Source of the DNA: Candidatus Azambacteria bacterium
GTDB lineage: Bacteria > Patescibacteriota > Minisyncoccia > GWC2-36-17 > JACQAJ01
Length of the DNA: 11,141 nucleotides
Assembly (NCBI GenBank): GCA_016195045.1
Contig: JACQAJ010000062.1
Coordinates: 1-11,141 of the forward strand
Direction: 5' to 3'
The notes beneath the pieces were generated by a model. The model did not search any database. It saw only the letters and a list, made by a program, of their open reading frames with translations, and was not told the DNA's origin. The translations under genes and the position numbers were made by a program. Positions 4,853 to 9,820 of the stretch are shown in pieces. Each line of letters starts with the position of its first letter. Position 1 is the first letter of the stretch.

Positions 4853-6025
4853 TCACACTTCTCGATGTACTGACCACCACAAAACAATCATAGCGATAAA
4901 AGCGAGACTAGCACTAGTATAAAAAGCGATCGAGGAATTGAAATTTTGCCATAAAAAACCGGCGATCACCGAGGCTGGTAATAAAGCCAAGCCCATAATC
5001 ATACTCTGAAGACCGAAAGCGGTTCCTCTTAAATCCTCTGGAACTAAATCAGAAGTAATCGCTCGAATGGTCCCATCAGTTAAGGCACTATATAATCCCC
5101 ACAAAATAAAAAGTAACCAAATTAACTTAATATTATTAGTAGAGCCAAAACCAATAAAAGTGAGGACAAAAATACCGAGACCGATCATTAAAGTATTTCG
5201 GTGACCAATGTGGTCAGCCAAGATACCAGCGGGTGTAGAAAATAAAGCATAAACAACATTAGCGGCGGCGTAAATTAAGGGAATTAAAATTATACTTAAG
5301 CCAGCTTCTCGAGCTTTTAAAAATAAAAAGGCGGGCGAAAAAGTCGCCAAGGAAAGAATAAATAAAGCCAAAAGATATAATTTAAACCGCCAATCGAATA
5401 ATTTTAAAGAAAAATTAAATGGCTGACTGCAACTTTCTTGAGTTTTATCTTTAACAAAAAAGATAATCAAAACCATGACTAAAATTCCGAAAAATAGAGA
5501 GAGAAAAAACAGATGCCGTAAATTATTAGCTAAAAGTGGTAAAAGTAAAAAAGCTAAAATCGGACCAATAATGGCGCCAGTTGTATCCATCGCTCGATGA
5601 AAACCAAAAAATTTACCGACTTCGCCATTATGAACCGAAAGAGAAATTAAAGAATCACGTGGCGCCTCTCGAACTCCTTTACCAATTCGATCAAAAAATT
5701 TAACCAAAAAAACATGAAAACTACTGGTCGCTAATGACAGAGCTGGCCGAGCAATCATAGAAAAAAGATAACCAGAAAAAATAAAGATTTTTCTTTTTCT
5801 AATTTTATCAGAAAAATAACCAGAAAAAGCTCTCAAAAATGAAGCCGCACTTTCCGCTATCCCCTCAATAATACCGATCGTCACAATATTAGCGCCAATC
5901 ACGGTCGTTAAGAAAACTGGAATGAGCGGGTAAATCATCTCGCTAGAAGCGTCATTAAGCAGACTCACTAATCCCAAAATAAAAATATTTTTAGGAATCG
6001 AGAAAATTTTTTCTTTCTTAAACAT
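4853..6025 (-). CDS. Major facilitator superfamily transporter, 12 predicted membrane helices
   Basis: This is an inner-membrane secondary transporter whose substrate cannot be read from the sequence. It has 390 aa, normal for a 12-helix MFS protein. Each half has an MFS motif A-like loop between helices 2 and 3: GYFSDKIRKRK (69-79) and GILADHIGHRN (268-277). The stretch DRIGKGVREAPRD (112-124) and FGFHRAMDTTGAIIGP (140-155) are typical of a bacterial MFS subgroup often listed as putative efflux or sugar-type carriers. A polar loop at about 193-210 separates the halves. The first residues are a short cytoplasmic Lys-rich tail, so the ATG at 6023-6025 is sound. It is monocistronic, with no Shine-Dalgarno and a -10 box 6 nt upstream of the ATG. 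Confidence 0.92.
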   Translation of the reverse strand: MFKKEKIFSIPKNIFILGLVSLLNDASSEMIYPLIPVFLTTVIGANIVTIGIIEGIAESAASFLRAFSGYFSDKIRKRKIFIFSGYLFSMIARPALSLATSSFHVFLVKFFDRIGKGVREAPRDSLISLSVHNGEVGKFFGFHRAMDTTGAIIGPILAFLLLPLLANNLRHLFFLSLFFGILVMVLIIFFVKDKTQESCSQPFNFSLKLFDWRFKLYLLALFILSLATFSPAFLFLKAREAGLSIILIPLIYAAANVVYALFSTPAGILADHIGHRNTLMIGLGIFVLTFIGFGSTNNIKLIWLLFILWGLYSALTDGTIRAITSDLVPEDLRGTAFGLQSMIMGLALLPASVIAGFLWQNFNSSIAFYTSASLAFIAMIVLWWSVHREV

Positions 6026-6031
6026 GAGATT

Positions 6032-6037
6032 ATTTTA
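6032..6037 (-). promoter_or_regulatory. -10 box of the MFS gene, leaderless arrangement
   Basis: TAAAAT on the minus strand lies 6 nt before the MFS ATG, the same distance as in the toxin-antitoxin operon. A CTGTCA-like -35 lies about 18 bp upstream. A leaderless transcript is inferred. Confidence 0.45.
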
Positions 6038-6090
6038 ATTCAATTTCAATATTTTTGACAGACCGCAAGAAAACTCTTAGATTATCCTTT

Positions 6091-6231
6091 TGTCATTGCG
6101 AATCGAGTGATATCCGCCTCCACCTCCGCCAATTGGCGGATGGCAGAGAGAATCTAGATTTAGCTTTAGTTCTGGATTCCTGCCTTGCGCCACCACTGAA
6201 ACTAAGGCGGCACACAGTCGTCTGGATGACA
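6091..6231. repeat. 141-bp MITE-like element with TGTCAT...ATGACA ends
   Basis: The element starts TGTCATTGCGAATCGAG and ends TCTGGATGACA, with terminal inverted TGTCAT/ATGACA. Inside it is a 16-bp perfect palindrome, TCCGCCAATTGGCGGA (6125-6140), and a GAGAATCTAGATT segment. No transposase frame is present, so any mobility would be non-autonomous. Half-like pieces of the same family occur at 4141-4169 (end type) and 11087-11120 (start type). The open frame across it on the plus strand has no protein-like character. Confidence 0.6.
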
Positions 6232-6251
6232 GAGATGAATAGTGGCTACTA

Positions 6252-6291
6252 TTGTCACCTTTTTTAGACGGCCGTCTGAAAAAGGTGACAA
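6252..6291. repeat. 40-bp near-perfect palindrome
   Basis: TTGTCACCTTTTT pairs with AAAAAGGTGACAA and AGACGG with CCGTCT. Nineteen of twenty positions match, with one T/G mismatch (6265/6278) and the axis between 6271 and 6272. It starts 20 bp after the 141-bp element. There is no T-tract on the minus strand; on the plus strand AAAAAGTTTTTT follows. It may be a cruciform or operator site or a transposon relic. Confidence 0.85.
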
Positions 6292-6299
6292 AAAAGTTT

Positions 6300-6330
6300 T
6301 TTAGAATTTAGAATTTAGAATTTAGAATTT
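6300..6330. repeat. Tandem heptamer (TTTAGAA)x4.4
   Basis: Four perfect copies plus a TTT remainder lie between the palindrome and the frameshifted small gene. Related degenerate AATTAGA strings occur near 4766, 9604 and 11037. Confidence 0.9.
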
Positions 6331-6345
6331 AAGATTATATTGAAA

Positions 6346-6532
6346 TTATTGACCGAAAAATCCTGACCAAGCTTGAAATGGTAGCTTGATCTTCTTATTG
6401 TCTTTATCCTTTATTTGCAACAGACACCACTTAGTCAAGGTATTTGAATTTGGCCCAAAAAACACAGAAGAGGTATTATTATAAGGTAGCGTGCAACGGC
6501 GAATAACATATTTCTATCGTATATTGAGTCAT
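6346..6532 (-). pseudogene. Small gene with an apparent frameshift, function unknown
   Basis: I do not recognise it. The minus frame 6513-6346 encodes 55 residues that look like real protein (RRCTLPYNNTSSVFFGPNS, TLTKWCLLQIKDKDNKKI, LPFQAWSGFFGQ) but has no start codon after the TAG at 6514-6516. An ATG at 6530-6532 in another frame reads MTQYTIEI and runs on for 17 codons, so a single indel near 6505-6515 would join a start to the body and give about 60 aa. An extended -10 lies 7 nt upstream of that ATG. A sequencing or assembly error is possible instead of decay. Confidence 0.42.
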
Positions 6533-6539
6533 ATAAACT

Positions 6540-6548
6540 ATTGTAGCA
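6540..6548 (-). promoter_or_regulatory. Extended -10 (TGCTACAAT) of the frameshifted small gene
   Basis: TGnTACAAT lies 7 nt upstream of the ATG at 6532 on the minus strand, with the GTTAAC array covering the -35 zone. The arrangement resembles the leaderless promoters of the MFS gene and the toxin-antitoxin operon. Confidence 0.42.
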
Positions 6549-6557
6549 GATAAACCC

Positions 6558-6587
6558 GTTAACTCGTTAACTCGTTAACCCGTTAAC
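6558..6587. repeat. Tandem array of four GTTAAC units with 8-bp period
   Basis: GTTAAC starts at 6558, 6566, 6574 and 6582, separated by TC or CC. Each unit is itself palindromic. It sits between the HEAT-repeat gene's 3' end and the small-gene promoter, where it could occupy the -35 zone. Confidence 0.9.
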
Positions 6588-6639
6588 AAATATGTTTATA
6601 CCCTGTACCCTGTTCAAGCTACTGAACATAAATCAAGTA

Positions 6640-7041
6640 TTAAAATGATTTATATAGATTTTCCATAGCTTCTTTAATTGTTATAATAACATCAGAATGG
6701 TATCTTTTCTTCTTATCATTCACTACTTTATTTAAAAAATTATAAGCCTCCTTAGCTGCACAACCCTTCATCTCTCCTAATGCCTCGCAGGCTTCATGTT
6801 GCACAATAACTGATTCATCGTTTTTAATTACATACATCAAGAAAGGCATTAACTCGAATAACCCAAAATGTCCGATTGTAAATGCAGCTTCGTGTCTAGT
6901 TATTGGACTAGAATGGAAAAGTAAAACATCTCTAAGAAGTAATTTATCTTTTAGAAATTTTTTTGGACGCAAATCGTATGATCGATATTTATCTATCTCT
7001 TCTAATCTCTGGGGTGATAATTTTGGTAATAGGTTTTTCAT
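6640..7041 (-). CDS. Short HEAT-repeat protein with two HE motifs, like half of deoxyhypusine hydroxylase
   Basis: From the ATG at 7039-7041 it encodes 133 aa; an in-frame TTG at 7066-7068 would add nine residues. It is a soluble alpha-helical repeat protein. Two successive HEAT-like units carry the motifs TRHEAAFTIGHFG and VQHEACEALGEMKG, with His-Glu at about residues 50-51 and 82-83, 32 residues apart. Eukaryotic deoxyhypusine hydroxylase has four HE motifs, two per half and 33 residues apart in each half, that hold a di-iron centre. This protein corresponds to one half, so a dimer could in principle form a metal site. Bacteria lack hypusine, so the substrate would differ. A plain PBS-lyase-type HEAT scaffold is the alternative. 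It has its own extended -10 promoter, divergent from thrS. Confidence 0.78.
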   Translation of the reverse strand: MKNLLPKLSPQRLEEIDKYRSYDLRPKKFLKDKLLLRDVLLFHSSPITRHEAAFTIGHFGLFELMPFLMYVIKNDESVIVQHEACEALGEMKGCAAKEAYNFLNKVVNDKKKRYHSDVIITIKEAMENLYKSF

Positions 7042-7089
7042 AACTAAAAATGAATCATTCCACCGCAAGTGGTGAGGAATTATTTGATT

Positions 7090-7108
7090 AAAAGGTTAAT
7101 TACCTTTT
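7090..7108. repeat. Small inverted repeat at the HEAT-gene transcription start
   Basis: AAAAGGT and ACCTTTT enclose TAATT. The site covers the expected start of the minus-strand transcript, so it could be an operator or a 5' hairpin. It points away from any plus-strand gene end and is not a terminator. Confidence 0.45.
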
Positions 7109-7109
7109 T

Positions 7110-7118
7110 ATTATACCA
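7110..7118 (-). promoter_or_regulatory. Extended -10 promoter (TGGTATAAT) of the HEAT-repeat gene
   Basis: This is a perfect TGnTATAAT on the minus strand, with start expected near 7103 and a leader of about 60 nt to the ATG at 7041. It lies 27 bp from the thrS -10 in the opposite direction. Confidence 0.65.
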
Positions 7119-7121
7119 TGA

Positions 7122-7151
7122 TTGTGGTTATTTTTTTAGTAAATGTATAAT
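7122..7151 (+). promoter_or_regulatory. Promoter of thrS
   Basis: The consensus -10 TATAAT (7146-7151) has TG directly before it and a weak -35 TTGTGG (7122-7127) 18 bp upstream. Start is expected near 7158, giving a leader of about 158 nt. Confidence 0.6.
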
Positions 7152-7157
7152 TAAATT

Positions 7158-7316
7158 AAAAATTAGCTCTCGGAGGCGATTTGGTAAGGTCCCGAAGGGT
7201 AAATCACTGAGAGCGCAGCCCCAAAAATCTCGCTGGGATTTTGAGGGGCGGTACTTTTAAACTTAGTTACCGAGCGCCCTCTTTAATCTTTAAGAGAATT
7301 CTGATAGTCTTTAACC
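7158..7316 (+). promoter_or_regulatory. Structured 5' leader of thrS, attenuator-like with competing hairpins
   Basis: Stem 1 pairs GCTCTC (7166-7171) with GAGAGC (7209-7214) and encloses GATTT/AAATC; the threonine triplet ACT (7206-7208) sits in its internal loop, followed by G. Stem 2 pairs GCCCC..AAAATC (7218-7229) with GATTTT..GGGGC (7237-7249). Stem 3 pairs CGGTA (7249-7253) with TACCG (7268-7272) and can extend through GAGGGGCG with CGCCCTC (7275-7281), which breaks stem 2; a weak T-rich stretch follows. Mutually exclusive stems ahead of an aminoacyl-tRNA synthetase gene, plus GGGGCGGTAC resembling the T-box AGGGTGGTACC, suggest a T-box-like tRNA-sensing leader. The match is not canonical. 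Confidence 0.4.
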
Positions 7317-9074
7317 ATGGAAAATAAAATCACTCAAAATAATTCCTTAGAAGCGATTAGGCACTCTTTAGCGCATTTGCTCGGGGCGGCGGTTTTAAAA
7401 TTGTGGCCTGAGACTAAACTAGCCATTGGACCGGCCATTGAAAATGGTTTTTACTATGATTTTGAATTTGTTAAAACCATCACCAATGAAGACTTAGGAA
7501 AAATTGAAAAGGAAATGAGACGACTTGGGCAAACTTGGGATCAATTTAAAAAAATAGAAGAAACTCCCGAATCAGCTTTGACTCGTTATCAAAATAATCC
7601 CTATAAGAAAAATTTAATTGAAGAAATCGCCGAACGAGGCGAAAAAATTACTTCCTATCAAAGTGGCGAGTTTATTGACTTATGTCGCGGTGGTCATGTT
7701 AATAATGCTCGGGAGATCGACTTGAGGGCTTTTAAATTAACTCATCTCGCTGGCGCCTATTGGCGTGGTGATGAAAAAAATCCGATGCTGACCCGAATTT
7801 ATGGCTTGGCTTTTGAAAATGAATTAGCTCTTGATACCTATGTTAAACAACAAGAAGAAGCCCAAAAAAGAGACCATCGAAAACTAGGTAAAGAACTTGG
7901 ACTTTTTGAATTTTCAGAAGCGATTGGTCCTGGCCTGCCATTATTTTTCCCTAAAGGAGCGATCCTAAGAAGACTGATTGAAAACTACCTTATCGATCTT
8001 CAGGAAAAAAATGGTTACGAACCAATCTGGATTCCCCATATCACTAAAGGCGAACTCTATAAAATTTCTGGTCATTTGGATAAATATGATTCCATGTATC
8101 CACCCATGAAATTAGAAAATGAAGCCGATTATTATTTGAAACCAATGAACTGCCCACATTTTATGATGCTCTATAAAGCCGAGCCCCATTCCTATAAAGA
8201 ATTGCCAATCCGTTGGACTTGCACTACTACGAATTATCGTTATGAAAAATCAGGAGAACTAACTGGACTCTCAAGAGTCCGAGCTCTCACCCAAGATGAT
8301 TGTCATGTTTTTACTCGCCCCGATCAAATCAAACAAGAAATTGAAATAATGTTAGATATGATTGAACAAGTTTATTCAGATTTCGGCTTCAAAGATTTTT
8401 CGGTTAGGATTTCTGTTCACGATCCCAAAGATCAGGAAAAATATATTGGCGATGAAAAAATCTGGGAAAATTCAGAAAGTATTCTTAAAGAACTAGTCGA
8501 GGCCAGAAGCTGGAAACACGAAATAGGCATCGGAGAAGCCGCTTTTTACGGACCAAAACTAGACTTCATTTTAAAAGATACCCTGGGAAGAGATTGGCAA
8601 CTTTCCACCATTCAGTTAGATCTGAATCTCCCAGAAAGATTTGATTTAGAGTATGTCAATGAAAACAATAAAAAGGAAAGGCCCGTGGTGATTCATCGAG
8701 CCATCCTTGGCTCAACCGAAAGATTTCTATCAATCTTTATTGAGGACTGCGCTGGCGCGTTTCCTCTTTGGCTAGCACCAATTCAAATAAAAATTCTGAC
8801 GATTTCGGAAAAGCAAAATTCTTATAGTCAGGAAATTTTGGCCGCCTTGAAGAAGGCTGGTTTCCGGGTAGAATTAAATAACCAAAATGAAACCATTGGC
8901 AAAAAAATTCGAGCAGCCGAAATGCAAAAAATCCCCTATCTTTTGATCCTGGGTGATAAAGAAATGGAAGCTCAAACCGTCGCCATCCGAAAACGAGGCC
9001 AAGGTGATCAAGGAACAATGAAAATAGAAGAATTTATCAAAATGATTAAAACTGAGGTTAGCGAGAAAGTTTGA
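7317..9074 (+). CDS. thrS: Threonyl-tRNA synthetase lacking the TGS domain
   Basis: This cytoplasmic class II aminoacyl-tRNA synthetase charges tRNA-Thr with threonine. At 585 aa it is about 55-60 residues shorter than the E. coli type because the N-terminal TGS domain is missing. The editing domain opens at once with HSLAH (His16, His20) and has CRGGH (Cys123, His127), so Ser-tRNA editing is probably kept. In the catalytic core the zinc ligands are Cys279 (MNCPH), His330 (DDCH) and His460 (IHRAILGSTERF, motif 3). Motif 2 is NYRYEKSGELTGLSRVRALT. The C-terminal anticodon-binding domain starts near residue 485. The ATG at 7317 is chosen because homology begins within ten residues. No Shine-Dalgarno is evident. 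The long structured leader suggests regulation. Confidence 0.97.
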   Translation: MENKITQNNSLEAIRHSLAHLLGAAVLKLWPETKLAIGPAIENGFYYDFEFVKTITNEDLGKIEKEMRRLGQTWDQFKKIEETPESALTRYQNNPYKKNLIEEIAERGEKITSYQSGEFIDLCRGGHVNNAREIDLRAFKLTHLAGAYWRGDEKNPMLTRIYGLAFENELALDTYVKQQEEAQKRDHRKLGKELGLFEFSEAIGPGLPLFFPKGAILRRLIENYLIDLQEKNGYEPIWIPHITKGELYKISGHLDKYDSMYPPMKLENEADYYLKPMNCPHFMMLYKAEPHSYKELPIRWTCTTTNYRYEKSGELTGLSRVRALTQDDCHVFTRPDQIKQEIEIMLDMIEQVYSDFGFKDFSVRISVHDPKDQEKYIGDEKIWENSESILKELVEARSWKHEIGIGEAAFYGPKLDFILKDTLGRDWQLSTIQLDLNLPERFDLEYVNENNKKERPVVIHRAILGSTERFLSIFIEDCAGAFPLWLAPIQIKILTISEKQNSYSQEILAALKKAGFRVELNNQNETIGKKIRAAEMQKIPYLLILGDKEMEAQTVAIRKRGQGDQGTMKIEEFIKMIKTEVSEKV

Positions 9075-9098
9075 CCAATTTTCCCCTTAGATTATAAT
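9071..9098 (+). promoter_or_regulatory. Promoter of the hicB-hicA operon
   Basis: The -35 TTGACC (9071-9076) and consensus -10 TATAAT (9093-9098) are 16 bp apart. This is the best sigma-70-like promoter in the window. The -35 overlaps the thrS stop codon TGA at 9072-9074. Start is expected near 9105, about 18 nt before hicB. Confidence 0.75.
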
Positions 9099-9122
9099 AA
9101 AAATTAGTCTGATTTAATAAAT

Positions 9123-9341
9123 ATGAATAAAATTGACTTAAAAAATGTTGTCTGGAAAGAGGGTAAATATTACGTTTCTTGGAACCTGAATACTGGTGTT
9201 TCTAGTTTTGGCAATAACAAGAAGGAGGCTCTTGATGCCTTAGAAGAGGCCTTGGAACTTCATCTAGAAAATGTCCCTCTTTCGAAAATACAAAAAATAG
9301 AACATCCAATATTAGAGTACTCTATTTTTAATCATGCCTAG
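9123..9341 (+). CDS. hicB: HicB-family antitoxin
   Basis: This is the antitoxin of a type II HicAB pair; it neutralises the HicA ribonuclease by direct binding. It has 72 aa. VVWKEGKYYVSWNLNTGVSS is the HicB-type beta hairpin, and FGNNKKEALDALEEALELHLEN is the characteristic helix that follows the Gly-x-Thr/Asn-x-x-x-Ala motif. It is the compact form: after the partial RNase H-like domain only about 20 residues remain (PLSKIQKIEHPILEY), with no separate helix-turn-helix or ribbon-helix-helix visible. Autoregulation by this protein alone is therefore uncertain. The gene precedes and overlaps hicA by 8 bp, the reverse of the E. coli hicA-hicB order. No Shine-Dalgarno is visible. Confidence 0.88.
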   Translation: MNKIDLKNVVWKEGKYYVSWNLNTGVSSFGNNKKEALDALEEALELHLENVPLSKIQKIEHPILEYSIFNHA

Positions 9342-9558
9342 GCCAATTCCCCTAAGATTAGTTTTAAAAACTTTGATAAAAAATCTTTTCTTCTTAGTTC
9401 GACAAAAGGGTTCACATGCCCGTTATGAAAAGACGGTTAATCAAAAAACTTTTAAAGTTACCGTTAATGTGAGCAAAAAAGAAATACCGCACGGCACTTT
9501 TCAGTCTATTTTACTTCAATCTGGACTCAAAGAAAGTGATTTTCGAGAAAAAAATTAA
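9334..9558 (+). CDS. hicA: HicA-family mRNA interferase toxin
   Basis: This is the toxin of the HicAB pair, a small double-stranded-RNA-binding-fold ribonuclease that degrades mRNA. At 74 aa it has full family length. The catalytic His28 sits in the signature QKGSHARYEK. The C-terminal motif IPHGTFQSILLQSGLKESDF is the family's typical ending helix. The toxin is basic, as expected. Its ATG overlaps the end of hicB (ATGCCTAG), so translation should be coupled and depend on antitoxin synthesis. No terminator is obvious before the tRNA gene. Confidence 0.92.
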   Translation: MPRPIPLRLVLKTLIKNLFFLVRQKGSHARYEKTVNQKTFKVTVNVSKKEIPHGTFQSILLQSGLKESDFREKN

Positions 9559-9662
9559 TTTAAATATTATTTTCGATTTCTATATTCGAATTTTGATATT
9601 TATTTAGAATTTAGATATTATAATTTAGAACTTACTTCTCTGTCAACTGACGGAGAAGATTA
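9559..9662 (+). promoter_or_regulatory. Promoter region and 5' hairpin of tRNA-Pro
   Basis: A consensus TATAAT at 9619-9624 lies about 39 bp before the mature tRNA. TTGATA at 9593-9598 is 20 bp upstream, too far for an ideal -35. A 10-bp hairpin with an AACT loop (arms 9635-9644 and 9649-9658, CTTCTCTGTC / GACGGAGAAG with one G-T pair) ends 4 nt before the tRNA 5' end, so it would lie in the precursor next to the RNase P site. Confidence 0.55.
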
Positions 9663-9736
9663 CGGGCTGTAGTATACCGGTAGTACGTGTGTTTTGGGAA
9701 CACATAGACTGGGTTCGATTCCCAGCAGCCCGACCA
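9663..9736 (+). tRNA. tRNA-Pro (anticodon UGG), CCA encoded
   Basis: The 74-nt cloverleaf reads: 7-bp acceptor stem CGGGCTG/CAGCCCG, D arm GTAT/GTAC, anticodon stem TGTGT/ACACA with loop TTTGGGA, 4-nt variable loop TAGA, T arm CTGGG/CCCAG with TTCGATT. The discriminator A and a genomically encoded CCA follow. The anticodon is UGG (9695-9697), with G37 after it. The C1-G72 pair and A73 are the known identity elements of bacterial tRNA-Pro. UGG can read all four proline codons by wobble. Confidence 0.97.
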
Positions 9737-9780
9737 AATTAAACTAAAAACTAAAATCGGGAGAGTTACATAATTTTATT

Positions 9781-9809
9781 TTGAACTTATCTAAAACCTG
9801 ATGTATAAT
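9781..9809 (+). promoter_or_regulatory. Promoter of the 284-aa gene / DUF192 operon
   Basis: The -35 TTGAAC (9781-9786) and -10 TATAAT (9804-9809) are 17 bp apart, with TG directly before the -10. Start is expected near 9816, only about 5 nt before the ATG at 9821, so the transcript is nearly leaderless. Confidence 0.7.
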
Positions 9810-9820
9810 AAACTTACATT

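Noticed and set aside
6055..6267. Plus-strand open frame of 70 codons
   Set aside because: It lies across the 141-bp repeat element and the start of the palindrome, and its translation has no protein-like pattern.
6252..6291. Intrinsic terminator of the HEAT-repeat gene
   Set aside because: No T-tract follows on the minus strand and it lies about 350 bp beyond the gene, with another small gene between.
7158..7316. Canonical T-box riboswitch
   Set aside because: The AGGGTGGNACCGCG core, AGTA loop E motif and strong terminator T-tract are not intact, so only a T-box-like attenuator is proposed.
8737..9018. Minus-strand open frame within thrS
   Set aside because: It is antisense to the anticodon-binding domain of a clearly conserved gene.
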